Shown: one piece after another, positions 27,914-36,222 of the stretch | Layout of the letters: each line of letters begins with the position of its first letter | Position numbering within the stretch: position 1 is the stretch's first letter | Assembly: GCA_030538155.1 (NCBI GenBank) | Contig: JAUNUN010000028.1 | Span: 1-39,295 of the forward strand | Length of the DNA: 39,295 nucleotides | From: a bacterium | Lineage (GTDB): Bacteria > Desulfobacterota > Desulfobulbia > Desulfobulbales > Desulfobulbaceae | Direction: 5' to 3' | Notes under the pieces: generated by a model | What the model was told of the DNA's origin: nothing | The model's database searches: none | Seen by the model: the letters and a program-made list of their open reading frames with translations, nothing else | Position numbers and translations under genes: made by a program

Positions 27914-28020
27914 AAAAAAGGATAGCCAGGCACCCCCGGCACATAAAGAGATTCGCTACCGCTGCTTCCTTCCGGATCTGACGGGGTTTGCGAGTCTTTA
28001 TTGCACAGGACCCGGCTATC
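27914..28020 (-). ncRNA. ffs: Signal recognition particle RNA (4.5S type) with its terminator
   Basis: RNA core of the SRP, which with Ffh directs inner-membrane proteins to SecYEG. On the minus strand the diagnostic loop GTCAGATCCGGAAGGAAGCAGC (positions about 27960-27982) matches the universal SRP RNA tetraloop and asymmetric-loop region. The ends close a helix: GATAGCC at 28014-28020 pairs with GGCTATC at 27921-27927, and inner segments pair along the rod (TGTGCAATAAAGA with TCTCTTTATG). Six T (27914-27919) follow the helix as terminator. The size of about 100 bases matches the short bacterial form without an Alu domain. Its place upstream of dnaX-ybaB-recR is common in bacteria. Confidence 0.95.
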
Positions 28021-28092
28021 ACACTGAAAGACTTTTGCAGCCTGAAAAATCAGCCGAACATGCCGGTCAGCGTTTACTTTTCAGGAAGACGT

Positions 28093-28121
28093 TATGTACC
28101 GCGTTTTCCAGACAAGGTCAA
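28093..28121 (-). promoter_or_regulatory. Candidate promoter for the SRP RNA gene
   Basis: On the minus strand TTGACC (plus 28116-28121) is followed after 17 bases by TACATA (plus 28093-28098). Transcription would begin near 28086, about 65 bases before the predicted mature 5' end, so processing would be needed. The -10 match is modest. Confidence 0.4.
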
Positions 28122-28194
28122 GGGATTTGTCTGGCGAAGAGGTTGCCGCTCCAGCCGGCCAGGCCACAATCTCGGCAAAATTTTTGATAGCGGC

Positions 28195-28226
28195 AACCGG
28201 GCAGGGGTAGGCCTTGCCCGGTTTTT
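28195..28226 (+). terminator. Plus-strand intrinsic terminator with no obvious upstream gene
   Basis: AACCGGGCA (28195-28203) pairs with TGCCCGGTT (28215-28223) and continues into TTTTT (28222-28226). The T-run is on the plus strand only, so it does not terminate the SulP gene, which comes from the other side. Its left arm overlaps GCGGCAAC (28190-28197), which can pair with GTTGCCGC (28142-28149), giving two partly exclusive stems as in an attenuator. It may end an unannotated plus-strand small RNA starting after 28020. Confidence 0.6.
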
Positions 28227-28242
28227 GTTTTGTACGAGCCTG

Positions 28243-29859
28243 TTACTTGTCGTCTCCCAGGTATTCCCAGGCCAGTTGCATGGCATCGTTGTAATCGGTC
28301 TGGATGCCGTCCATACCGAGCATTTCGCCAAGCCCCAGGGCGAGCATCTGTTTGCGCATGCCTGCGCCGTTTTTAAAGACCACGATGGATTTGATATTTT
28401 CCCCACCCAGGGTGTTGATCATTTCACCCAGGGCAAAATAGCCGGAAAGATCAATAAACGGTACCGGCAAGCAGTTGATGACCACCACCTTGGTACCGAT
28501 GAGAGTGCTGATGTGCTCCTGCATCTGTGAGGTTGTACCGAAGAAAAAAGGACCGCTCACGGTAATGACGCGAATACCGTATTGGGTTTCATCTTCTATG
28601 CTCCGTTCAAGGTCAGCTTGCCACTCCTGCTGGCTAACCTCCTGCACATCGATACGCGACATCCGTGTGAGCCTGTAGGTCAACAACAAGGAGGCCAGGG
28701 TTACGCCCACACCTACCGCGATAATCAGATCGACAAATACGGTAATCAGAAAAACCGCCAGCATGACGATAAGGTCCTGCCGGGGAATTTTCTTGATGAT
28801 CTTGAGCAGGCGGTAATCGAGGATGTCGATACCTACCTTGATGAGGATACCGGCCAGAACCGGCAGGGGAATAAGCGCGGCATACACACCCAGACCGAGC
28901 AGGATAGCCAGAAGCAGCATGGCATGGATCATGCCCGATATACAGGTGGTGCCGCCGGCTTTGATATTGACCACGGTACGCATGGTCGCGCCCGCGCCGG
29001 GCAAACCGCCGATCAGCGAGGCCGCCATATTACCCAGACCCTGGCCGAAGAGTTCCTTATTGGAGTTGTGCCGGGTCTTGGTCATGGAATCTGCCACTAC
29101 CGAGGTGAGCAGGGAGTCGATGGTACCGAGCACTGCCAGGGCCAGCGCCATGGGGATAATCTTAGCCAGCAGGTCAGGAGAAAACAGGGGCAGGACAATT
29201 TTGGGTAAGCCTGCAGGAATCTCTCCGATTTTGGCTACCGGCATATCAAAAAAGATGGCGACCAGGCTGCCGGCTATCAGAGCCAGCAGCGGTGAGGGGA
29301 TGGTACGTGTGACCTTGGCCGGGGTGAGAAAGACAATGGCCATGGTTAGAACACCCAAGCCTAAACTGTACCAGTTCACCTGGGCCATGGCCCCCGGCAG
29401 TTTGAGCAAGGCCTCCAACGGCGAGCTGACACTGGACGCGCCTAAAAGCGGATGAAATTGCAGCAGGATGATGATCACCCCGATACCGCTCATGAAGCCG
29501 GAGATAACCGGGTAGGGGATATAGCGGACAAAGTTGCCCAGTTTGAGCCAGCCAAAAAGAATTTGCAGAGCTCCAGCCAGAAAGACCACGGCAAACATGG
29601 CATTGTAATTGCCGGGAAAGGCTACCACGGTTGCGGCAAATATAACCGTCATCGGCCCGGTAGGGCCCGATATTTGGGTAGGTGTGCCGCCAAAAAGGGC
29701 CGCAAAAAAGCCTAAGGCAATGGCGCCGTACAGGCCTGCCGCCGCGCCCGCGCCACTGGCTACACCAAAGGCGAGTGCCAGGGGCAGCGCGACAATACCG
29801 GCGGTAAGACCGCCAAAGAAATCGCCTTTTACCGAATTGAAAGAAAAGGTTTTACTCAT
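28243..29859 (-). CDS. SulP-family anion transporter with STAS domain
   Basis: Inner-membrane permease of the SLC26/SulP family; members carry sulfate, bicarbonate or other anions with proton or sodium coupling. The protein is 538 residues from the ATG at 29859 (an upstream in-frame start at 29910 is less likely; family members begin near SVKGDFFGGLTAGIVALPLA). It has 12-14 hydrophobic segments with LPGAGATMRTVVNIKAGG near residue 295 and the characteristic GGTTCISGMIHA, then a cytoplasmic STAS domain at about 425-538 with ITVSGPFFFGTTSQM. Sulfate uptake would suit a sulfate-reducing host but the substrate is not shown. It faces away from the adhesin gene, leaving a 408-base divergent gap. 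Confidence 0.92.
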   Translation of the reverse strand: MSKTFSFNSVKGDFFGGLTAGIVALPLALAFGVASGAGAAAGLYGAIALGFFAALFGGTPTQISGPTGPMTVIFAATVVAFPGNYNAMFAVVFLAGALQILFGWLKLGNFVRYIPYPVISGFMSGIGVIIILLQFHPLLGASSVSSPLEALLKLPGAMAQVNWYSLGLGVLTMAIVFLTPAKVTRTIPSPLLALIAGSLVAIFFDMPVAKIGEIPAGLPKIVLPLFSPDLLAKIIPMALALAVLGTIDSLLTSVVADSMTKTRHNSNKELFGQGLGNMAASLIGGLPGAGATMRTVVNIKAGGTTCISGMIHAMLLLAILLGLGVYAALIPLPVLAGILIKVGIDILDYRLLKIIKKIPRQDLIVMLAVFLITVFVDLIIAVGVGVTLASLLLTYRLTRMSRIDVQEVSQQEWQADLERSIEDETQYGIRVITVSGPFFFGTTSQMQEHISTLIGTKVVVINCLPVPFIDLSGYFALGEMINTLGGENIKSIVVFKNGAGMRKQMLALGLGEMLGMDGIQTDYNDAMQLAWEYLGDDK

Positions 29860-30267
29860 GGCTCTAAAAACGGTTCTGGTTGAATGGGTTGGTGCCGGCC
29901 CACGCTCCACCAGGGCCGACCCGCCTGCTTAGGCATTACACCGTTCAGCCGGGCTCTGTCACGAATATTTTGCCGGATTGGGGCAGATGCCGGACAGAGA
30001 GGTGTTTCGCAGCGTAGTTTGTGTGCCGTTTTATGGCAAAATGACCCTCCCTGTTTGGCAAATACTACTGGCAGCACTCCAATGAACTGCTGCGGCACCT
30101 TCAGTCAAGTGCCTTTTGCGCTGCTTTGTTCTGCAACTGGAATGGTTTATGCATTGGGTGAATAAGGATGCGGATGGCCATTATGTATTTGACATTGTAA
30201 ATCCCTTACTGCAAAACAGATGAAGTCAATATGTACAGCCAATCATGTAGAAAAAGGAGAAACAACC
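29860..30267. other. 408-base divergent intergenic region between the SulP and adhesin genes
   Basis: No gene is supported. Bases about 30121-30150 (CTTTGTTCTGCAACTGGAAT, then TTTATGCA) resemble the end repeat of the MITE-like copies A and B, with 18 of 20 bases matching the outer end of copy A, but the element body is not recognisable, so it may be a solo end or chance. The adhesin ribosome binding site AGGAG is at 30255-30259. No promoter with two good boxes was found on either strand. Confidence 0.4.
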
Positions 30268-33108
30268 GTGCCGCACCCTGCAAGAAAATCTTCCCGTAAA
30301 ATTTATTCCGCTCTGGCCCTTGGCCTGTTTCTAGCCGCACCGCTGAGCGCAGAGGCAAAGGCCCCTGCTCAGCAGCCTGCAACTGCTCCTCCTGCTCAGG
30401 AAGTTGCCGCAAGCCAGACTGCGAGCAAATATCCGGCCGCCTATCTCAATTTTGGCGCGCGCTTTGGCGAGGAAGACCTGGAAGGTTACAGCGATATGAT
30501 TCTGCCTCTTTTGAATAACGAGCAGAACATCATCTTCTTCAATCCGCGCGTATCCCTCATGGATGAGGGCGCAAACGAGTTTAACCTTGGCCTGGGCTAC
30601 CGCCGCATGGTTACCGACGGCCTGGTATTGGGCGGCAACATCTTTGTGGATTCCCGCGAATCAGCCCACGGCAACCGCTTCAACCAGTGGGGCGCGGGCG
30701 TGGAGCTGCTGAGCAACTCTGTTGATTTCCGCGCAAACTACTACGATGCCGATAACGGCAAGGAAAAGATCGGCAGTCAAACTAGGGAGAGCAGTGAGAC
30801 CAGCGTTGCCACAACTACAAGCACCCATACAAAACGTAGCAATTACAGTGATGTATATGCTAGTGGCCACGGTCTCTGGTCCGACTATACTCAAACGACG
30901 ACTACTAAGTACCGCACCGTCACCACTACTACCCTTACCCAACATTGGTTTGATCAGTATGAGGCAGGTATGGACGGCTGGGATACGGAACTGGGTTTCA
31001 AACTGCCCCTACCCATTGGGCCTGAGGTTCGCCTCTTTGGTGGTTACTATTCGTATGACAACCCTTTTGGCGACGATGTCGATGGTTTGAAGGCCCGACT
31101 TGAAATAAAGACCGGCCCATACCTGGCCTTGGATGCCGAGGTTTTTGAGGATGAAACTCTGAACGGCAGCAATTTTTTTGTGGGTGCGCGGCTGCAGATT
31201 CCCCTTTCCCGCGATCTGAGCTGGAGCAAGTTTGTGGACGGCCTGGTTTCCATGGACCACCGCAGCCTGGATGAGCGCATGCGCAGCGAGATGGTGCAGC
31301 GGGATGTACGTGTGCAAACCAAAGACAGCGATTGGCAGGAAGATGCTTCCAAACGGATGGTGCAAAAAGATACGCAAGTTGACGAACGCAGCAGCAGCAC
31401 CCAGCGTAGACAGACCATAGATTTGGCTAAAAACATCACCTTTGTGGATAAAGATAATGCCACCGACACCAGCCAGGACGGCACCAATGAGCACCCCTAC
31501 GGCGATGAAAGAGGCGGCATCCAGAAGGCGGTAGATAATGCCGGTGAAAATACCACCATCTTTGTCTACGAGGCAGGCGGCCAGGTCAACGGCATCAGTC
31601 GGGACAGTAGCGATGTGGGCGGTGTGTATGACGAGCAAGTGGTCATGAAGCCCGGTCAGACCATTACCAGCGAAATCACCTTCAGCGGCCACCCCACCCA
31701 AACTAGCTATGCCACGGTCAACCGGCCCCTGATCAAGCCCAGCACCATAACCTATGATAAGCAAGTCGATAAGGGCTTGGCTATGGTTGACTATGCTGCT
31801 GCGGTCACCATGCCGGAAAACACCTCCCTGCGACGCATGGCGGTGGAAACCAGCCAGAACAGTGCAGCAGCCGTGTGGGTACAGCCGCAACTGGGCAGCG
31901 GCACTGTGCTTGTTGACAACAGCGAGCTGCATACCAGCGGTTCAGGCTCCGATGCTCTTATTTCCTATCTCGATCAGGAGAATCTGGAGAGTTTGACTAT
32001 AACCGGAAGCAATATCAGCACAGCTGGTATGGAAGCAAGTGGTGTATTGCTGCGCGAGATGTACAACGCCGACCTGGGCAGTCTGAATGTAGCGGGAAGC
32101 AGTATCAATACTCTTGGCAAATTTGCTGGCGGCATCGTGGCTCATATCGAGTCTTCGCACCTGGGCAGCCTGAATCTGACCAACAGCACCATCAGTACGG
32201 CCGGCAATTTTGCGGACGGGGTCCTTATGTGGATGTACGGCGAGGCTGATTATGGCACTGTTATTGGCGGTCCTGCAATCCTGGACAGTCTGAATGTGAG
32301 CGACTCTACTATCAATACAGCTGGTGAATTTGCAAGTGGCCTGAGGGCACATGTGCAGCAATCGAACTTGGGCAGTCTGAATGTAACTAACACCAGCATC
32401 AGTAGCACAGGTGATTTTGCGAATGGATTGGATATAAACCTGATGGACTACTCTAGTCTTGGCGACCTGCGTGTAGAAGGAAGCACTATCAGCCTGCAAG
32501 GAGAACGGCAAAACGGCGTCATTACTCTCCTCAGAAATTCGACCATGAATAACCTGGCCGTGACCAACAGTACCATTACCATCGATAATACCGGTGCGTA
32601 TGCAAACGGCATCAAGGCGGACCTTCTCTTCCAGTCAAGTTTAGGCAGCTTAAGTGTTATCGGGAGCACTATCAGTACCACCGGCAGCGAGGCTACAGGC
32701 TTGGAAGCCAAACTTCAGGCAAGTAAGTTAGGCACCATGACAGTAGAGGGAAGCAGTATTTCTACCACTGGCGATAGAGCGGATGGTATACAGGCTGAGT
32801 TATGGAATTCTTACCTCGAAGATCTTAAAATTACAGGTGCAACTGTCAGTACCAGCGGTGGATATGCTGATGGTTTAAGTTTTATATTCAACCAATCAGC
32901 AGTAATTGGCAGTCAAACAACAGTGCTTGATAGTCATATTGTTCAAAACAACAGTATAATTACTCAAGGGGATAGCGCACATGGAGTAAATATATGGAGT
33001 TACCTGGTCAATCCTCCTAATCCTCCTTTCAGTGCCGCTTCCATTGAGGCAAATAATAACATTGAAGTGGGTGGTAGTAGCGCTGAAAAGGTGCAAATCT
33101 TGCCTTGA
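30268..33108 (+). CDS. Inverse autotransporter (intimin/invasin-type beta-domain) adhesin with repeat passenger
   Basis: Outer-membrane surface protein, probably an adhesin. The 946 residues start at GTG 30268, fixed by AGGAG eight bases upstream, with a signal peptide SALALGLFLAAPLSAEAKA. A Pro/Ala-rich spacer is followed by an intimin-like barrel at about 50-350, with LNLGLGYRRMVTDGLVLGGN-type strands (NEFNLGLGYRRM, GNIFVDSRESAHGNRFNQW). The barrel contains a Thr/Ser-rich insertion at about 169-226, probably an external loop. The linker is charged, with MVQRDVRVQTKDSDWQ and ITFVDKDNATDTSQDGT. The passenger is a repeat array (about residues 575-885) likely to form a beta-helix. No Ig-like or LysM domains are seen. 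It ends abruptly next to REP-like palindromes, so the C-terminus may be truncated. Confidence 0.88.
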   Translation: MPHPARKSSRKIYSALALGLFLAAPLSAEAKAPAQQPATAPPAQEVAASQTASKYPAAYLNFGARFGEEDLEGYSDMILPLLNNEQNIIFFNPRVSLMDEGANEFNLGLGYRRMVTDGLVLGGNIFVDSRESAHGNRFNQWGAGVELLSNSVDFRANYYDADNGKEKIGSQTRESSETSVATTTSTHTKRSNYSDVYASGHGLWSDYTQTTTTKYRTVTTTTLTQHWFDQYEAGMDGWDTELGFKLPLPIGPEVRLFGGYYSYDNPFGDDVDGLKARLEIKTGPYLALDAEVFEDETLNGSNFFVGARLQIPLSRDLSWSKFVDGLVSMDHRSLDERMRSEMVQRDVRVQTKDSDWQEDASKRMVQKDTQVDERSSSTQRRQTIDLAKNITFVDKDNATDTSQDGTNEHPYGDERGGIQKAVDNAGENTTIFVYEAGGQVNGISRDSSDVGGVYDEQVVMKPGQTITSEITFSGHPTQTSYATVNRPLIKPSTITYDKQVDKGLAMVDYAAAVTMPENTSLRRMAVETSQNSAAAVWVQPQLGSGTVLVDNSELHTSGSGSDALISYLDQENLESLTITGSNISTAGMEASGVLLREMYNADLGSLNVAGSSINTLGKFAGGIVAHIESSHLGSLNLTNSTISTAGNFADGVLMWMYGEADYGTVIGGPAILDSLNVSDSTINTAGEFASGLRAHVQQSNLGSLNVTNTSISSTGDFANGLDINLMDYSSLGDLRVEGSTISLQGERQNGVITLLRNSTMNNLAVTNSTITIDNTGAYANGIKADLLFQSSLGSLSVIGSTISTTGSEATGLEAKLQASKLGTMTVEGSSISTTGDRADGIQAELWNSYLEDLKITGATVSTSGGYADGLSFIFNQSAVIGSQTTVLDSHIVQNNSIITQGDSAHGVNIWSYLVNPPNPPFSAASIEANNNIEVGGSSAEKVQILP
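31990..32920 (+). repeat. In-gene array of about ten 29-30-residue passenger repeats
   Basis: About ten units within the adhesin follow the pattern LGSLNVTNSTISTTGDFANG then a variable stretch. Conserved features are LxxLxVxxSxIxTxG and A-x-G every 29-30 residues; unit 3 is longer, with an insertion. The third base varies a lot between units, so this is an old, diverged protein repeat rather than a recent DNA duplication. The rising pattern of hydrophobic, Ser/Thr and Asn/Gly positions suits a right-handed parallel beta-helix. Confidence 0.85.
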
Positions 33109-33123
33109 TCTGGCGGCGTCCAT

Positions 33124-33149
33124 CGTTCCCACGCTCCGGCGTGGGAACG
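33124..33149. repeat. REP-like palindrome, copy 1
   Basis: CGTTCCCACGC (33124-33134) and GCGTGGGAACG (33139-33149) form a perfect 11-bp stem with loop TCCG. It starts 15 bases after the adhesin stop. The GTTCCCACGC...GCGTGGGAAC type is a widely scattered extragenic palindrome in proteobacteria. Confidence 0.85.
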
Positions 33150-33292
33150 CCTCCCCTGGCGCTCTGCGCCTGGTAGCGTTTAGCTCCCAGTACCGGCAAT
33201 CAATATCAGGCCTGGCTGCCCGCAATAGTTTCGGCACTGGAGCACCACCAGTGCAGGGCGTCCATAGAACCACGTTTTATCGGATTGCAGAC

Positions 33293-33320
33293 TTGTTCCC
33301 ACGCCGGAGCGTGGGAACAA
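33293..33320. repeat. REP-like palindrome, copy 2 (opposite orientation)
   Basis: TTGTTCCCACGC (33293-33304) and GCGTGGGAACAA (33309-33320) form a perfect 12-bp stem. The loop CGGA is the complement of the TCCG loop of copy 1, so the two copies are inverted relative to each other and could form a composite unit spanning 33124-33320. Confidence 0.85.
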
Positions 33321-33354
33321 TCAATGTGTGAGACAGCAGTGACCACCATGCCAA

Positions 33355-33380
33355 TGTTCTCATGCTGGGGCGTAAGAACA
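33355..33380. repeat. Degenerate third REP-like copy
   Basis: TGTTCTCATGC (33355-33365) and GCGTAAGAACA (33370-33380) are a decayed version of copies 1 and 2. Copies 2 and 3 are both followed directly by ATCAAT, which supports common origin. Confidence 0.6.
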
Positions 33381-33411
33381 ATCAATACTTATCGGTGTTT
33401 TTCCCTTGGGA

Positions 33412-33666
33412 TCAAAGCCTCGCGCGTGAGTTTTGTCTGGGAGTCTTCCCGATCTCGCTCTGCAGGGGTTTAAAAAGCAGCAGGAGCTGTTCGAGACCCC
33501 AATCACTCAATCGCCTCAAAAAGAAGCTTTTGACAATGCCTTTCTTTGGTGCAATCTGTTTCCCGGCAAAAGCATCCTCTTTCAGTGATTGGAGCAAATG
33601 CCTGCATGAGTGATGCTCCTGAAGGTGAAAAAAGATGAGAGCATGGAGCTGGTCTTCAAATTTCAT
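33412..33666 (-). pseudogene. N-terminal remnant of an IS4-type transposase
   Basis: An 84-codon minus-strand frame starts MKFEDQLHALIFFHLQEHHS, continues with HLLQSLKEDAFAGKQIAPKK and ends its recognisable part at GLEQLLLLFKPLQ. This is like the N-terminal domain that precedes the DDE domain in a group of IS4-family transposases (from memory, not a search). The catalytic part is missing; after about residue 68 the sequence changes and stops. It lies between the REP-like copies and pldA. The surrounding 33381-33904 has no other supported gene; an imperfect hairpin at about 33839-33876 lies downstream of pldA on the minus strand. Confidence 0.5.
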
Positions 33667-33904
33667 CTGGAGTGGTCAGTTTTCCTGATGTGAACGGATA
33701 TGTCCCTGTTCCATAGCTTATTGAAATAAAAGAATAGATATGAAAAGTGTCCGCGCCGTTCCTGCTTGATTTGTCAAGACACCTTGGCATCTTGCGCTAT
33801 TTTTTTCTTGATTCCTTGCAATTTTTTAAGCACACATTGCCGGTCAGGGCTGGAAACATTCCAGTCCCGGCCGGTACAGATAAAGCCTTGATGCGAAAAT
33901 GGAA

Positions 33905-34936
33905 TCAGAGCCAGTCTGACAGGGAAAAGCCAATGCCTAGCCGGTTGACGTATTGGTCGTAGTCAATCAGGCTTTCGCCATAGCCGGTGTAGTATTGCAC
34001 ATAACCACGCAGGTACGGCCAGTTCCATAGAGGGAAACTCCAGCTCAACTCCAAACCGCCCCGGCTGAAGCCGGATTCCAGGTTGTTCTGGCCGCGCATG
34101 CTGAAGGTGTGCTCGCCCATGCGGTAGGTGGCCATGAGGTCGAAGTGGCCCATGTAGTCGCTAAGGTCCGGGTTGTCGGCATCCGCATCTTCATCATAAA
34201 AGGCGAGCCATGGCCGTACGGCCAGGGCCAGGTCGCCGCGTTCAACCAGAATGGTGGCAAAGAGCCGGTTCCAGGAGCGGGAGCGGAGGTCGCTCTGTCC
34301 ATTGGACTGGTGGTTGAAGCCAAAGAGGTTGCCTGTGTTCTTGAAACCCAGGAACTCCCAGTTGGGGTGAAACTGCAGCCAGATTTCGGGCTCGTGGGTG
34401 GTCTCGCGGAAGGGCGAGGAGTCGTCCGAATCGTAGACCTGCCAGAAGCTGTGGTTGGTGTAGGCGGCATAGACATCCACGCGGCCATTGAACAGATCTG
34501 TCATTAAGGGCGTTTTCAGGCTGATTTGGAATTGGGCCTCCGCATCCTTGAAATCATAGGGTTCGCCATTGCCTTTGACTCCATGGTGGGAGGAGTTGTA
34601 GCCGGAGGAGTTGTAGGCAAAGGGCAGGATGTAGTTGGCGCGGTGGGCCGTGAGAGTAAAGGGTTTGAGAATGTTTTCCCGCTCCTCCCTGATCCGTTTT
34701 TCCACGGCTGTGGGAGCAGCCACCGCCTGTTGGCTGGTCGGGCTTTTCACCTTGAGCTCATCCAGGCACTGGGCCCGGATTGCGCCCACAGTGACGCTGT
34801 CGTTTGAAGTAAAGAGCCGCCTCTGCATGCAGTCGCTCAAGGTGTCGGCATGGGCCGTTTGCAGCGGAAAGGTAATCAGTGCGCCGGCAAGGCAAAGGCA
34901 GAGCAGGGTGGGCTGGGCGGCGTATGTACTGGTCAT
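33905..34936 (-). CDS. pldA: Outer-membrane phospholipase A (PldA/OMPLA)
   Basis: Calcium-dependent outer-membrane phospholipase that degrades phospholipids misplaced in the outer leaflet. The 343 residues comprise a signal peptide ending about TAHA, an N-terminal region of about 80 residues before the barrel, and a 12-stranded barrel. The catalytic group is intact: FGFNHQSNGQSDLRSRSWNR carries H209, S211 and N223 with the same spacing as H142, S144 and N156 of the E. coli enzyme. The C-terminus ends GIGFSLSDWL, consistent with an outer-membrane barrel. It is the last of four minus-strand genes (galE, folD, zinc-ribbon protein, pldA). Confidence 0.96.
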   Translation of the reverse strand: MTSTYAAQPTLLCLCLAGALITFPLQTAHADTLSDCMQRRLFTSNDSVTVGAIRAQCLDELKVKSPTSQQAVAAPTAVEKRIREERENILKPFTLTAHRANYILPFAYNSSGYNSSHHGVKGNGEPYDFKDAEAQFQISLKTPLMTDLFNGRVDVYAAYTNHSFWQVYDSDDSSPFRETTHEPEIWLQFHPNWEFLGFKNTGNLFGFNHQSNGQSDLRSRSWNRLFATILVERGDLALAVRPWLAFYDEDADADNPDLSDYMGHFDLMATYRMGEHTFSMRGQNNLESGFSRGGLELSWSFPLWNWPYLRGYVQYYTGYGESLIDYDQYVNRLGIGFSLSDWL

Positions 34937-35001
34937 GGCTGAATCTTGAGGGAGCGCAGAGGTTGTAAAGAGGTATGAAAGATGAGGGCTTGTGGTTTTG
35001 A

Positions 35002-35223
35002 TCAGGGTTTATGGGCAGACGAATCCGGCGCACTGTCGGTAGGATCATCTGTATCTTCCAGCATATAGCCCAGACCGAAACAGGCCGGGCATTCTTCCCG
35101 GGTGAGCAGAAATCGGCTTTCACCCTGGAAAAAGCCGATTTCACCGCTGCCGCCGCAGGTGGGGCAAACGGGTTTTTTCTCTACAGGCATAGCCTGTTTT
35201 TTAGTTTTCTTCCGTTCTTCCAT
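35002..35223 (-). CDS. Small DnaJ-type zinc-ribbon protein
   Basis: 73 residues. A basic N-terminus MEERKKTKKQ is followed by CPTCGGSGEIGFF near residue 20 and CPACFGLGYM near residue 45, two CxxCxGxG motifs like those of the DnaJ zinc-binding domain, enough to bind one zinc. The tail is acidic. Function unknown; it could be a small chaperone-related or nucleic-acid-binding protein. It lies 51 bases after folD in the same direction. No clear ribosome binding site is visible at the ATG. Confidence 0.75.
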   Translation of the reverse strand: MEERKKTKKQAMPVEKKPVCPTCGGSGEIGFFQGESRFLLTREECPACFGLGYMLEDTDDPTDSAPDSSAHKP

Positions 35224-35274
35224 GGATAATCGTACGTGCGCAGTTTACCGAGCGAAAAAGTCTCGAAACCGCAT

Positions 35275-36162
35275 TTATGCCATAATGTTGTGCGCCGTTT
35301 TTGCCGATTGCACCGTGTTGTGCATGAGCATGGTGATGGTCATGGGGCCAACCCCTCCGGGTACCGGGGTGATGGCCTTTGCCTTTTCGACGACACCTGC
35401 AAAATCCACATCGCCAACCAGAATGGCCTTGCCGCTTTCGCTCTCGCCGATGCGGTTGACGCCCACATCAATGACCACAGCCCCTTCCTTGACCATATCC
35501 GCCTTGATCATCTGCGGCACACCGGCCGCCACGATGAGAATATCGGCCCTTTTGGTATGAAAGGCCATGTCTCTTGTGCGGGTATGGCAGAGGGTGACGG
35601 TGGCATTGCCGCCTGCACGCTTCTGGATGAGCAGATTGGCGACCGGCTTGCCGACAATGTTGGAGCGACCCACCACCACCACTTCAGCGCCCGAGGTTTC
35701 CACCCCGCTTCGCTGCAACAGCTCGATAATGCCGTGCGGTGTGCAGGGCAGGAAGCAGGGCTCGCCCAAAAGCATCTTGCCCACATTGACCGGGTGAAAA
35801 CCGTCCACATCCTTGGCCGGATCAATGGCGGCGAGAACCTTGCTCTCATCGATGTGGCGGGGCAGGGGCAGTTGCACCAGAATGCCGTGGATGGCGCTGT
35901 TGCTGTTATACTCGGCGATCAGGGCCAGCAGTTCCTCCTCGGTGGTGGCTGCCGGCCGGCTGCGCTGCTCGGAGTGGATGCCCAGGGCATGGGCGGTTTT
36001 GTTCTTCGCCCGCACATAGGACTGCGAGGCCGGATCATCGCCCACTAAAATGGTGACCAGACCCGGCACTATGCCCATGGTTTGCAAGTGCCGTACCTCG
36101 GCCGCGAGTTCCTCTTGAATGGTGACGGCAATGTCCTTGCCGCGAATAAGTGCTGCCGGCAT
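35275..36162 (-). CDS. folD: Methylene-tetrahydrofolate dehydrogenase / cyclohydrolase
   Basis: Bifunctional cytoplasmic enzyme interconverting methylene-, methenyl- and formyl-tetrahydrofolate with NADP. The 295 residues hold the signature IPAKDVDGFHPVNVG-like segment (IDPAKDVDGFHPVN), the Rossmann motif VVVGRSNIVGKPVANLL, and the C-terminal ITPVPGGVGPMTITML. The catalytic lysine region SYVRAKNKTAHALGI is present. Complete, with CAGGAAAA upstream of the ATG. It is between galE and the zinc-ribbon gene on the minus strand. Confidence 0.98.
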   Translation of the reverse strand: MPAALIRGKDIAVTIQEELAAEVRHLQTMGIVPGLVTILVGDDPASQSYVRAKNKTAHALGIHSEQRSRPAATTEEELLALIAEYNSNSAIHGILVQLPLPRHIDESKVLAAIDPAKDVDGFHPVNVGKMLLGEPCFLPCTPHGIIELLQRSGVETSGAEVVVVGRSNIVGKPVANLLIQKRAGGNATVTLCHTRTRDMAFHTKRADILIVAAGVPQMIKADMVKEGAVVIDVGVNRIGESESGKAILVGDVDFAGVVEKAKAITPVPGGVGPMTITMLMHNTVQSAKTAHNIMA

Positions 36163-36222
36163 TTTTGTTTTCCTGTTGCGAAGATGTTGAGGAGAGATCA
36201 GAGTGGTGCAGGCCGGTAATAG

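Noticed and set aside
28130..28226. Known riboswitch (for example fluoride type) upstream of the anion transporter
   Set aside because: The structure is on the strand opposite to and at the 3' end of the transporter gene, and no known aptamer consensus could be recognised.
27897..28530. Plus-strand open frames across the SRP RNA and the end of the SulP gene
   Set aside because: They run antisense through a structured RNA and a well-supported transporter gene.
33109..33400. CRISPR array from repeated GTTCCCACGC units
   Set aside because: Only three copies, in mixed orientation, with unequal spacing and palindromic form, so REP-like rather than CRISPR; no cas genes.
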